Assembly: GCA_945787635.1 (NCBI GenBank)
Contig: CALZIK010000071.1
Location: 1-64,000 of the forward strand
Direction of reading: 5' to 3'
DNA from: Thermoanaerobaculia bacterium
Lineage (GTDB): Bacteria; Acidobacteriota; Thermoanaerobaculia; Multivoradales; JAHEKO01
Length of the DNA stretch: 64,000 nt
This document shows positions 52,747 to 61,559 of this stretch, in pieces; positions within the stretch are counted from its first letter, which is position 1; each line of letters opens with the position of its first letter. Below the pieces are notes generated by a model that had not been told where the DNA came from, did no database searches, and saw nothing but the letters and a program-made list of their open reading frames with translations. The translations under genes were made by a program, and so were the position numbers.

Positions 52747-55116
52747 CTAAGGGTAGTACCCGGGAGGGTGCTTGACCTCGAGACCCTCGCCCGCAACCTC
52801 GACCCGGATCTGCCGGAACTCGCCTCTCTCTATCTGGGGCGACTGGTAGCCAAGGAGGTACTGGGATCGCAGTTCTCGTTCGATCTGGGCGTAAATTCGA
52901 TCGAGCTTACGCGTGTTCGGGATCGAGAAGCTCTCGCCTCCGGTCTCGTGAGCCAAGCGCCGGAGAATCGATTGAGCCTCGACATCGCGGTTCGAGAGCC
53001 CGAGGCCGATCGTGTAGATCGCGACCCCGGAGCGGCGGGCGTAGTCGAGGGCGTCGTCAAATGAAAACTCGGAAACCGAGTCGGCGCCGTCCGACAACAG
53101 GATCAAGGCGCGCTTTCCGCGCAATCCGGCCATGTAGTAGAGCCCGTAGATGAGCGTGTCGTAGAGCGACGTCTCGCCGCTGGCCTCGATTCCCGCGAGA
53201 CCGTTGTTGAGGTGCGCGAGATTGTTGGTGAGCGAAACGCGCAGCACGGGCGTGTCGCTGAAGACGATGACCGCGGCCCGGTCCTTGGGCTCGAGGACGC
53301 TCTCGAAGAACGAGGCTGCGGCTTTCTCTACTTCTTCGATCTCCTCGATCATCGACTCTGAGCTGTCCAGGACAACGACCGCGTTGATCGGCAGGTTGTC
53401 GACGGTCTCGAACCGCCGGATCTCTTGCGCGACGCCGTCCTCGAAGACGCCGAAATCCTCGCGAGCGAGCCCCTCGATCGCTTCGCCCTGCGGGTCGAGC
53501 ACGCTGGCGTAGATCTCGACGAAGGCGACCTCGATGGCGTCCACGGTGCTCTTGGTGTTGAGGACCACGAGATCCTCCGCGGAGTGACCGTCTTCGAGCA
53601 CCGCGACTGCGCGAAGGTACGCGGATGCCGGGGTCTCGGAGGGATCGAAGGTATGGACGAACGGCGCTTGGTAGAGCCTTGCGACCAGGCGTTCGTTCCA
53701 GAAGAGGTCCACGTGGGAGAGCTCTTCCCCGAGCGGAGTGTCGACTTCGGCATGCACGCTCAAACCGGGCCTGGAGGCGCTTCCGGAGCGGGGGCTGATC
53801 AATCGGATCGCGAATCGGTGCGGCCCCGAGTTGACCGCGATTCGATCGCGGGCGAGTTCGGTGCCCTGCGCGTCGAAGGCGACCGCTTCGACTGTCCGCG
53901 GTCGTGGCATCGGGCCGAGATCGAGCTCCAGGGAAAAGGGTTTTCGGTTCTTGGTCATCACGAGTTGGCCGTCCAGAAAGAAGCGCACCTTGGATACGCT
54001 GGTTCCAGCGGTGATTGTGTCGAATCTCCGGGTTCCGATCAGGTAGCCGTCCGGTGGCGGCAGGATCTTGAAGAGCTGTCGTTCGGGCTTGGCGGGCGAT
54101 GGAGACTCGTCTTTTGCGACGACCGTGGGAACGTCAAACTCCCGCTCAGTCCGGTAGAAGTGGTTGCGCGCGAGGTCGTGGAGCTTGAGCACCATGCGAT
54201 AGTGGCCGGGAGCTAGATGCCGCCGTGCGTTGAGCCGCACGACCTCCTCGCCTGCGGCGGTTCCGGAATAGAGAAACCGAAAGTCATCGACCTCTGCCTC
54301 ACCCAGAACGACGCCGGTGAGGAGCATGGCGCGGGTCGCGGCCGGAGCCGCTCCCGGTTCCGGCTGGTAACCGGGAATACGCAGGTTGAGCTCGACGGCG
54401 GTCTCCTCGCCTACGGCCTCGGGGAAATCAAGGTCCACCGAGGCTTCGAATCGTTCGGCTCCGTCGGGGAGTAGGGTGGTTTCGGTCAGAAACTCATCGA
54501 CCCAGCCGTCATCGCCCGGTTTGAGCTCGGGCGAAGACGCCGTCGTGTTCTCGAGAGCGGCCACCAATTCCGCGCCGCGCTCACATCGGAGGATCTCCTC
54601 CCGTGCACTCCGGCCGCCGGCGTCTTCGAGGAGCGCTTGCCAGTCCCCCGGCTGCCACCGCCTCCACTCGCCGCCGATCGCCACAAAGACTACCGTGCTC
54701 GAGCCGTCTTCGGCGTAGTGCCAAACCTCGTGCTCGAGGACCGGGGTCGGGCAGATGTTGGCGAGCCGGTAGAGCGGTGGACCCACGATCAGGAAGAGCC
54801 GCGCCCGGTCGGAGTCGAAATCGGAGAACTCGCTTCCAGCGAGCAACAGCCGCCGGTTCCACCGCTCGCGTGCCGCCGGTTCCCTGGTTTTCCAGAACCG
54901 CTCCACAAACCGCTCGCGGGTCTTTGGGCTCTCGAGCGCGCGAAAGAACCTCGCCTCCCGCTCCGACAGGAGCAGCTCGATCGGTTCGGTGATCGGTCCG
55001 CCTGGGGCTCGGGTCGCTCCGGCAACGGCTTCGGTCTTCGATTGAGCGACCGTCGCGGACGGCGCGAGCCAGAGCAGCGCGGCGAAAGCGCACGCCGCGG
55101 CGCGAATGAGGTTCAA
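52747..55116 (-). CDS. secreted VWA protein with GWxTD-like N-terminus (second of two paralogues)
   Basis: The 789-residue protein has a signal peptide (about 1-24), a GWxTD-like domain (ELLLSEREARFFRALESPKT, ERFVERFWKTREPAARERWN, LFLIVGPP), repeated Ig-like beta domains (about 200-540) and a C-terminal VWFA domain of the acidobacterial type with MIDAS DSSES (about residue 583), SGETSLYDTLIYGL and LILLSDGADS. It would sit in the periplasm or on the surface and bind ligands through a divalent metal. The start codon is TTG (55116), overlapping the stop of its upstream paralogue by four bases. Confidence 0.9.
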   Translation of the reverse strand: MNLIRAAACAFAALLWLAPSATVAQSKTEAVAGATRAPGGPITEPIELLLSEREARFFRALESPKTRERFVERFWKTREPAARERWNRRLLLAGSEFSDFDSDRARLFLIVGPPLYRLANICPTPVLEHEVWHYAEDGSSTVVFVAIGGEWRRWQPGDWQALLEDAGGRSAREEILRCERGAELVAALENTTASSPELKPGDDGWVDEFLTETTLLPDGAERFEASVDLDFPEAVGEETAVELNLRIPGYQPEPGAAPAATRAMLLTGVVLGEAEVDDFRFLYSGTAAGEEVVRLNARRHLAPGHYRMVLKLHDLARNHFYRTEREFDVPTVVAKDESPSPAKPERQLFKILPPPDGYLIGTRRFDTITAGTSVSKVRFFLDGQLVMTKNRKPFSLELDLGPMPRPRTVEAVAFDAQGTELARDRIAVNSGPHRFAIRLISPRSGSASRPGLSVHAEVDTPLGEELSHVDLFWNERLVARLYQAPFVHTFDPSETPASAYLRAVAVLEDGHSAEDLVVLNTKSTVDAIEVAFVEIYASVLDPQGEAIEGLAREDFGVFEDGVAQEIRRFETVDNLPINAVVVLDSSESMIEEIEEVEKAAASFFESVLEPKDRAAVIVFSDTPVLRVSLTNNLAHLNNGLAGIEASGETSLYDTLIYGLYYMAGLRGKRALILLSDGADSVSEFSFDDALDYARRSGVAIYTIGLGLSNRDVEAQSILRRLAHETGGESFSIPNTRKLDRIYAQIERELRSQYLLGYQSPQIERGEFRQIRVEVAGEGLEVKHPPGYYP

Positions 55117-57629
55117 GGGTAGTAACCGCGCAGAGTTTTGGCGTCCAGGCCCGTTTCGGCCAAGTCGACCTCGATGGAGCGGAAATCGTCGGAGCTCGAC
55201 GTGTTGGTGGACTGATAGGCAAGGTAGTAGCGTGATCGCAGCTCGCGCTGGATTTCCTGATAGACCTGCTCGAGCTCGGCGACCCCTTCGATCAGGAAAA
55301 TGCGACCGCCGGTCTCCTCCGTCAGCCGGCGCAGCTGCTTCGGTGTGTCACCCTGCCTTTTGGTCAGGTCGAGGCCGATCGCGTAGATCGCGACCCCGGC
55401 GCGCCGCGCGTATTCGAGGGTGTTTTCGAAGCTGAAGCGCGAGTGCTCGTCCTTGCCATCCGAGAGGATGATCAGGGCCCGCTGGCCCTTGATGCCGTTG
55501 AAATAGTAGAGAGCGAAGATCAGGCTGTCGTAGAGCGCCGTGCCGCGTTCGGCTCGCAATCCGGCCAGGCTTCCGGCCAAAACGTCAACGTTATTGGTGA
55601 ACTTCGCGGCGAGATGGGGATGGTCGTTGAAGGTGATCAGACTCGCGCGATCCTTCTTGGTGATCGCCTCTTGGAAGAACTTGAGGGCGGCGAGCTGGGC
55701 GGATTCGAGGTTCTCCTCCATCGAGGCCGAGACATCGACCAGGATGCCCGCGTGGATCGGAAGATTGGTGACCCGATCGAAGCGCAACGGCGTTTGCGAT
55801 ACTCCGTCCTCGCGAATCAAGAAATCCCTTTCTCCGAGCGTGTCGACCGGGCGAAGCTCCTTGTTGAGGACCGAAACGTACAGTTCGACGAACTGGACGT
55901 CGACCTCTTCCAGGTAGTCGGGAGCGTTGACGAAGACGAGATCCTCCGTGGAGTTGCCGTCGGGCTGGAAGGCGACCGCCCGAACGTAGGCCACCTGACC
56001 GACTTCGGGCAGAGTGATGGGGAAGGTATAGGGCGGCTGATAGAGGCTCGCGACCAGGTCTTCGTTGAGATAGAACTCGACGCGTTCGACCACCCGATCC
56101 TCTGGCACCTGGAGCTCGGCCTCGGCACGAAGACTTCGCTGGTACTTGCGCCCCCGCCGGGGCTCGACAAGGCGAATGTCGAAGCGATGCGATCCCGAGT
56201 TGAGCGACACTTCATCTCGCGCGAGCTCGCTGCCGTTGGCGTCGTAGGCCGTGGCCACCAGGTTGCGCATCCGGGGCAGGTTACCCATGTCCAACTCGAC
56301 GCTGAATGGGGGAGCGTTCTTGGTGAGCACCTGCTTGCCGTCGAGTGAAAACTCGACCCTGGCGATATCCTCGCCGATCGCCAGCGTGTCGACCCTGAGC
56401 TTGCCGGTCTGCAGGTCGTCGCCGGGAGGCACGATCCTGATCGTGGTATCTCCAGACGCGATGGCGGCGTTGGCTTCCGCCAGGATTCGGGCGCTTTCTT
56501 CGTCCTGAGGCGGGCTGGAGTAGATGGTCGTCACCGTGGGCACGTCGATCTCACGGTCGAGCCGGAAATAGGCCTTGGCGTTCGAGTCCTCGAGGCGAAG
56601 AATCATGCGGTAGTCGCCGGCGCGCAGATAGCGCTCGAAGACGAACGGAATGGCCTCTTCGCCTACCGCCGCCGCCGGGTGGTTGAAGCTGTATCGGAAA
56701 CTGTCAAAAAGCTTGTCGTCTCGGAGGACCTCGCCCACCAGGGTGAGGTTGAAGGACTCGTGGTCGCCCAGGGTGGCGGTCTGGAGTTTGTCTCGATCGA
56801 CCGAGATCAGCCCCTGAAGCACCGTGCGAGTCTTGTGGCGGCCGGGGTACGCGAAGCTCACTTCGGCCGGAAAGCTGGCGGAGCCCTCCGGCACCTCGGT
56901 CGAGTACGCGCCGAAAGTCTGCGCCCATTCGCCCGAAGGTCCCCGAGGCGGGGTCAAGACGTTCGCAGCGAGCATCGTAAAGCTCATTTGCCCTTGCCGG
57001 GCCGCGAACGAGATGGCGCTCACCAGCGCGTCGCCGTCGGTGGCGCCACAGCCGCTGGCCATGTCCTGGATGAGCTCGGGTCTGGTTCCGGAGAACCGAT
57101 AGAGGGTTTCCAGCCCCTCCACGGGCTGCCACAGGCGATAACGACCGAGCCCTCCCGGCTGGTAGAAGAGTAGGATGATCTCGTTGCCGACGGTCTCCGC
57201 GCGTCGGTAGTACCAGACCTCGGCGGGCCACAGATCGAGGCAGCGAACCTTGATGAGCGCGTCCGGGAGGCCGTTGAGCAGCATGACTTCGGCGCGCTCG
57301 CCGGTCAGATCACCGAAGGTCGCGTAGATCTCCGCAAGTCGGGCGTCCCACCTCTCTTTGAACTCGTTGCGGGCCGTGTCCGGATACGGGTCCCGGATGC
57401 GCCAGAAGCGCTCGATGAACGCATCGCGCTGATAGTCCTTCTCGAGCGCCAGGAAGGTCTGCCGCTCCTCCTTGCTGATGATCAGCCGAACTTCCTCGAG
57501 CCACGTCTTGTACTGCTCCGGCAGATCGTCCGGAACGGGGGTCTTTTTGGCGAGTGAAGCCGGTGCGGCCAGCAGGCACAGCAACAGCAGTCCGGCGAGG
57601 CCGCGCTGGAGGATCGTCGGGCGGATCAT
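55113..57629 (-). CDS. secreted VWA protein with GWxTD-like N-terminus (first of two paralogues)
   Basis: The 838-residue protein has a signal peptide (about 1-27), a clear GWxTD domain (TWLEEVRLIISKEERQTFLA, YQRDAFIERFWRIRDPYPDT, FKERWDARLAEIYATFGDLT), Ig-like beta domains in the middle and a VWFA domain with MIDAS DVSAS (about 630), GTALYDSLIFALYYF and ALIILSDGKDEHS, ending in RELRSRYYLAYQS and DAKTLRGYYP. The end segment (RS.Y.L.YQS) is shared with its downstream paralogue. The family is typical of Acidobacteriota; its function is not established. TAGGAT ends six bases before ATG 57629. Confidence 0.92.
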   Translation of the reverse strand: MIRPTILQRGLAGLLLLCLLAAPASLAKKTPVPDDLPEQYKTWLEEVRLIISKEERQTFLALEKDYQRDAFIERFWRIRDPYPDTARNEFKERWDARLAEIYATFGDLTGERAEVMLLNGLPDALIKVRCLDLWPAEVWYYRRAETVGNEIILLFYQPGGLGRYRLWQPVEGLETLYRFSGTRPELIQDMASGCGATDGDALVSAISFAARQGQMSFTMLAANVLTPPRGPSGEWAQTFGAYSTEVPEGSASFPAEVSFAYPGRHKTRTVLQGLISVDRDKLQTATLGDHESFNLTLVGEVLRDDKLFDSFRYSFNHPAAAVGEEAIPFVFERYLRAGDYRMILRLEDSNAKAYFRLDREIDVPTVTTIYSSPPQDEESARILAEANAAIASGDTTIRIVPPGDDLQTGKLRVDTLAIGEDIARVEFSLDGKQVLTKNAPPFSVELDMGNLPRMRNLVATAYDANGSELARDEVSLNSGSHRFDIRLVEPRRGRKYQRSLRAEAELQVPEDRVVERVEFYLNEDLVASLYQPPYTFPITLPEVGQVAYVRAVAFQPDGNSTEDLVFVNAPDYLEEVDVQFVELYVSVLNKELRPVDTLGERDFLIREDGVSQTPLRFDRVTNLPIHAGILVDVSASMEENLESAQLAALKFFQEAITKKDRASLITFNDHPHLAAKFTNNVDVLAGSLAGLRAERGTALYDSLIFALYYFNGIKGQRALIILSDGKDEHSRFSFENTLEYARRAGVAIYAIGLDLTKRQGDTPKQLRRLTEETGGRIFLIEGVAELEQVYQEIQRELRSRYYLAYQSTNTSSSDDFRSIEVDLAETGLDAKTLRGYYP

Positions 57630-57635
57630 CGCTCA

Positions 57636-57641
57636 ATCCTA
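57636..57641 (-). promoter_or_regulatory. putative -10 element of the VWA operon (leaderless arrangement)
   Basis: TAGGAT on the minus strand, exactly six bases before ATG 57629, so transcription would be expected to begin at the start codon. Confidence 0.5.
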
Positions 57642-57673
57642 TGGCCGGCGGATTCCAAGGTGCAAATCAGCGC

Positions 57674-57679
57674 TAGAAT
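57674..57679 (+). promoter_or_regulatory. putative -10 element of the cysteine desulfurase operon
   Basis: TAGAAT on the plus strand, nine bases before ATG 57689. Confidence 0.45.
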
Positions 57680-57688
57680 CAAGCGCCC

Positions 57689-58861
57689 ATGGCCGCCGTC
57701 TATCTCGATCACAACGCGACCACTCCGCTCGATCCACGAGTGCTGGAGGTGATGTTGCCGTGGATGTCGGGAGGCCCCGGCAATCCGTCCTCCGTGCATT
57801 CTTTCGGACAGCGTGCCCGCGAAGCCGTGGACGGTGCGCGGGATGCAGTCGCTCGAAGCCTGGGTGGAGTACCGCCGGAGTGGGTGTTCACGGCTTCGGG
57901 CACCGAGGCCAACAACGCGGTTCTGTTGGGTCTGGCTCACCATTGGCAAGCTCGTGCAAAAGACCTGCCGGGCCATTTGGTGATCTCCGCGGTGGAGCAT
58001 CCCTCAATCCTGCGAGCTGCGGACCGGCTCGAGGCCTCGGGCTTTCGGGTGACCCGGATCGCACCCGACAGTGACGGCGCGGTGGACGGGGAGCGGGTCG
58101 CAGAGGCCCTCGAGGACGCGACCTTTCTCGTATGCCTGATGCTCGCCAACAACGAGGTCGGTTCGATTCAGCCGGTCGGGCGGGTGGCCGAATTGTGCCG
58201 CGAGCGCGGCATTCCGGTTCTCTGCGATGCGGTGCAGGCGGTCGGCAAGATCCCGGTCTCGGTCCGGGAGTTGGGCGTCGATTATCTGACTCTGGGCGCA
58301 CACAAGTTCTACGGTCCGTTGGGAGCGGCGGCCTTGTGGGTGCGCGGGGGCGCGGCTTTCGAGAGCTACCTGGTTGGTGGCGGCCAGGAGCGCCGGCGCC
58401 GGGCCGGGACGGAGAACGTACCCGCCGTGGTTGGGCTCGGGAAGGCCTTGGAGCTCGCGGTGGCGGAGCTCGACGAGCGAGCCGCCGCAATGTCGGCCAT
58501 GCGTGACCGTTTCGAGGCCGGCCTCGGGGCGCTCGGGGACGTGTCGATTCATGCCCGCGGAACCGCGAGATTGCCGAACACTTCCAATATCGCGTTTCAC
58601 GGTGTTGCCGCCGACAGCCTGATGATCCGGCTGGATCTCGAGGGTTTCGCGGTCTCCGCCGGCTCGGCCTGCTCCTCGGGCAAGCCCGAGCCGTCGGCGA
58701 CTTTGACCGCGATGGGGATCGACCCGAGCACGGCTCTGAGCTCGCTGCGAGTGAGTTTTGGAACCACCAATTCGCTCGCGGAGACGGACCGGTTTCTCGA
58801 AGTGCTCGAGCGCCAGCTCGCCGCGGTGCGCAGCCACACGCGGGCGGCCGCTGGTATCTGA
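57689..58861 (+). CDS. cysteine desulfurase (NifS/IscS family)
   Basis: The 390-residue pyridoxal-phosphate enzyme removes sulfur from cysteine. Evidence: VYLDHNATTPLDPRVLEVML, GNPSSVHSFGQRAREAVDGA, TASGTEANNAVLLG, the Lys Schiff-base region LTLGAHKFYGPLGAAAL, and the catalytic Cys loop SAGSACSSGKPEPS, short as in class I enzymes (IscS/NifS). Followed by mnmA after 43 bases, it probably supplies sulfur for tRNA 2-thiouridine, and perhaps also for iron-sulfur clusters such as that of Nth. Confidence 0.96.
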   Translation: MAAVYLDHNATTPLDPRVLEVMLPWMSGGPGNPSSVHSFGQRAREAVDGARDAVARSLGGVPPEWVFTASGTEANNAVLLGLAHHWQARAKDLPGHLVISAVEHPSILRAADRLEASGFRVTRIAPDSDGAVDGERVAEALEDATFLVCLMLANNEVGSIQPVGRVAELCRERGIPVLCDAVQAVGKIPVSVRELGVDYLTLGAHKFYGPLGAAALWVRGGAAFESYLVGGGQERRRRAGTENVPAVVGLGKALELAVAELDERAAAMSAMRDRFEAGLGALGDVSIHARGTARLPNTSNIAFHGVAADSLMIRLDLEGFAVSAGSACSSGKPEPSATLTAMGIDPSTALSSLRVSFGTTNSLAETDRFLEVLERQLAAVRSHTRAAAGI

Positions 58862-58904
58862 TGACGGGGGCGACGCCGGGCGCGATGGCGGAGACCCGCC
58901 CGAG

Positions 58905-60011
58905 ATGACGCCACTGACCGCGGTCGCGATGAGTGGCGGCCTCGACTCGTCGGTCACGGCCTGGCTGCTTGCCGCGGGAGGTGAGCCGGTCGTGGGGCTG
59001 TCGATGCTGCTCTGGGATCGATCGCACGAGACCACCCACGGCCGCTGTTGCGGCGCGCTGGACCTGGGCGATGCCCGGCGGGTGGCGCGTCAGTGCGGGA
59101 TTGCGCACTACACGCTTTCGATGGAAGAGGAGTTCCGGCGTCACGTGGTCGATCCATTTGTCGACGACTACCTCGCCGGGCGCACACCGATTCCCTGCAC
59201 TCGCTGCAACACCTGGGTCAAGTTCGATCTCTTTCTGGAAAAGGCCCGGAGCCTGGGCGCCGATCGAATGGCGACGGGTCACTACGCCAGGATCGTCGAA
59301 GGGGAGGACGGCTTCGAGCTCCACCGTGCCCGCCACGCGGCCAAGGATCAGAGTTACTACCTCTTCGAGCTGACCCAGAAACAGCTGGCCGCTTCTCGCT
59401 TCCCGCTCGGCGACATGACCAAGGAGGCGGTGCGCGGGCTGGCTCGCGAAGCCGGCCTGTCCGTCGCTGAAAAGGGCGAATCGATGGAGATCTGTTTCGT
59501 CTCCGGTGGCATCCGTGAGTTCGTTGAAGAGGAAGTCGAGGCCCGCTCGGAACAGGTTGTACCGGCGAAAGCGGGCGCTCCGGCGCAGGTCGTGGACCGG
59601 GAGGGTGCGATCCTGGGCGAAGGTGATCCCTACTACCGCTACACCGTCGGTCAGCGCCGGGGCCTGGGGGTCGCCACCGGCGAGAGACTCTACGTTCTCG
59701 GCATACGGCCCGGGCGGAACCAGGTCGTGGTGGGGGCCGAACAGGAGTTGTTGTCGAGCGGGTTGACGGGGCGCAAGGTGCACTGGATCGGCCGACCTCC
59801 GGAGAGTTCTCTCGAGGCTACGGTCAAGATTCGGTCGCGGCACCCAGGAGTGCTCTCCCACATCCAGCCCGATCGCGCAGGCGGGGCGCGAATCGACTTC
59901 GCCGAGCCGCAGTCCGCGGTGGCGCCGGGGCAGGCCGCCGTCTTCTACTCGGGAACGCGGGTTCTGGGCGGTTGCTGGATCGAAGCGGGTCTCGGGCCCG
60001 GCTGGACCTGA
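58905..60011 (+). CDS. mnmA: tRNA-specific 2-thiouridylase MnmA
   Basis: The 368-residue enzyme makes 2-thiouridine at the wobble position of Lys, Glu and Gln tRNAs. It has the PP-loop motif VAMSGGLDSSVTAWLL, the first catalytic Cys in TPIPCTRCNTWVKFD, MATGHYARI, AAKDQSYYLFEL, GLSVAEKGESMEICFVSGG with the second Cys, and the C-terminal TVGQRRGLGV and beta-barrel domain. ATG 58905 gives a start close to the PP-loop; the frame to 58758 overlaps the desulfurase gene and is rejected. Confidence 0.96.
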   Translation: MTPLTAVAMSGGLDSSVTAWLLAAGGEPVVGLSMLLWDRSHETTHGRCCGALDLGDARRVARQCGIAHYTLSMEEEFRRHVVDPFVDDYLAGRTPIPCTRCNTWVKFDLFLEKARSLGADRMATGHYARIVEGEDGFELHRARHAAKDQSYYLFELTQKQLAASRFPLGDMTKEAVRGLAREAGLSVAEKGESMEICFVSGGIREFVEEEVEARSEQVVPAKAGAPAQVVDREGAILGEGDPYYRYTVGQRRGLGVATGERLYVLGIRPGRNQVVVGAEQELLSSGLTGRKVHWIGRPPESSLEATVKIRSRHPGVLSHIQPDRAGGARIDFAEPQSAVAPGQAAVFYSGTRVLGGCWIEAGLGPGWT

Positions 60012-60036
60012 GGCCGCATCCGCCGCCTCGGATCCG

Positions 60037-60726
60037 CTAGCTCGGTGGCCGCTTGGGGCCTGCCCCGAGCACGATCACGTACTCCCCCCGGGGCTTTTTC
60101 TCACGCAGCCGTTCGACGACATCGCCAAGGCTTCCACGAACCACTTCCTCATGGAGCTTGGTGAGCTCGCGTCCGACCGCCGCCGGGCGATCGCCCAACA
60201 CCGCCAACGCGTCTTCGAGGCTCGGGATCAGCCGGTGGGGCGACTCGAAGAAGACCAGCGTATGTCCGAGTACCGAGAAGCGCTCGAAGAAACTGCGCCG
60301 TTTGCCGGTTTTGGGCGGCGCGAACCCCGCGAAGGTGAACGGATACGGCGGCAGCGCGGAAACCACGAGGGCGGCGAGCACGGCCGAGGGCCCGGGCACC
60401 GCTTCGACTCGGATGTCGAGAGCGGCGCACTCGCGCACCAGAAGATAGCCCGGGTCGGAAAGCAGTGGTGTTCCGGCGTCGCTGACCAGCACGATCGACC
60501 GGCCCGCCTCGAGGTCCGAGACGAGAACCGGCAGGCGGTCCCGTTCATTGTGCTCGTGGAGCGAGATCATGCGCTTCTTGAAGCCCAGGTGTTCGAGCAG
60601 CGCGCCGGTTCGGCGGGTGTCCTCACAGGCGATGATGTCGGCGGCCTCGAGAGCCGTGCGCGCTCGCTCGCTCAGGTCCGCGAGATTACCGATCGGGGTG
60701 GCGACCACTGTCAGGCGGCCGCTCAA
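60037..60726 (-). CDS. rsmI: 16S rRNA (cytidine-1402-2'-O)-methyltransferase
   Basis: The 229-residue tetrapyrrole-methylase-fold enzyme methylates the ribose of C1402, the same nucleotide whose base is modified by RsmH encoded at 23.2 kb. Motifs are VVATPIGNLADLSERA, CEDTRRTGALLEHLG, LVSDAGTPLLSDPGYLLV, VPGPSAVLAAL and VFFESPHRL. The start codon is TTG 60726, which overlaps the nadE stop by four bases. Confidence 0.96.
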   Translation of the reverse strand: MSGRLTVVATPIGNLADLSERARTALEAADIIACEDTRRTGALLEHLGFKKRMISLHEHNERDRLPVLVSDLEAGRSIVLVSDAGTPLLSDPGYLLVRECAALDIRVEAVPGPSAVLAALVVSALPPYPFTFAGFAPPKTGKRRSFFERFSVLGHTLVFFESPHRLIPSLEDALAVLGDRPAAVGRELTKLHEEVVRGSLGDVVERLREKKPRGEYVIVLGAGPKRPPS

Positions 60727-61559
60727 TCGCGCGGTATCTCACGATCCAGGTTGATCGCGCTGCCCGAGAGCCGGGCGATCAACATCAGGCGGCGCTTGAA
60801 CCGATTGTTCCGCTCGAGCTGCTCGATTCGGGTCACTACATCGGTGTCGTACCCGCGCTCGACGACTTCCCCCGCGGAGAGTCCGCGGTCGAACATCAGG
60901 TAGAGGACCTCGTCCGCGGTGCGGTAGGCGAATCCGAGCTCGCCCTCGTCCGTCTGGCCCGGCCAGAGATCGGCCGAGGGCTTTTTCTCGACGACCTGCT
61001 TGGGCAGGCTGAGGTGTTCCGCGAGTTGCCACACCTGCTGCTTGTAGAGGTCGCCGAGCGGGTTGATCGAGCTGGCGTTGTCGCCGAAAATCGTCGAGTA
61101 GCCCAGCAAGATCTCGGTCTTGTTCGAAGTGCCGAGCACCAGAGCGCGGCGCTTCTTGGCCTGATCGAAGAGAATGCCCATTCGCTCACGGGCCATCTTG
61201 TTGCCGCGGCGCAGCTGCTCGGCGTCGGTCTCGTTCTCGTCGAAGTACGCGTCGATCATCGGTGAGATGTCGATCGTCCGAGTTTCGACCGCGAGCTGCG
61301 CCGCGACCTCTCGGCCGTCCTCGGTCGACTCGGCCGCGGAGGTGCGGTACGGCAGCAGGAGAGCGAGGACGCGATCCGGTCCCAGAGCGCGAGCGGCGAG
61401 CGCCGTGGCCAGAGCCGAGTCCACGCCGCCCGAGAGCCCCACCACGACTCCTTCGGTACCGGTCGTTTGGACCGCGTCCTTGATAAAGCTCGATAGGACG
61501 CGCTCGGCGAGCTCGGCGTTGAGGCGCAAGCGGTCCCGAACGTCTTCTTTGCGGATCAT
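60723..61559 (-). CDS. nadE: NAD+ synthetase (ammonia-dependent type domain)
   Basis: The 278-residue enzyme adenylates and amidates nicotinic acid adenine dinucleotide to NAD+. It has the PP-loop VVGLSGGVDSALATALA, GTSNKTEILLGYSTIFGD, NPLGDLYKQQVWQLAEHL, and SADLWPGQTDEGELGF. It contains only the synthetase domain; the gene directly upstream, overlapping by four bases (ATGA), encodes a nitrilase-fold protein that matches the glutaminase domain of two-domain NadE enzymes. Confidence 0.96.
   Translation of the reverse strand: MIRKEDVRDRLRLNAELAERVLSSFIKDAVQTTGTEGVVVGLSGGVDSALATALAARALGPDRVLALLLPYRTSAAESTEDGREVAAQLAVETRTIDISPMIDAYFDENETDAEQLRRGNKMARERMGILFDQAKKRRALVLGTSNKTEILLGYSTIFGDNASSINPLGDLYKQQVWQLAEHLSLPKQVVEKKPSADLWPGQTDEGELGFAYRTADEVLYLMFDRGLSAGEVVERGYDTDVVTRIEQLERNNRFKRRLMLIARLSGSAINLDREIPRD

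Noticed and set aside
57888-59861. 657-codon open frame antisense to the cysteine desulfurase and mnmA
   Set aside because: GC-rich third codon positions keep the opposite strand open; its product is Arg/Pro-rich without any family motif, while the plus-strand genes carry complete catalytic motifs.
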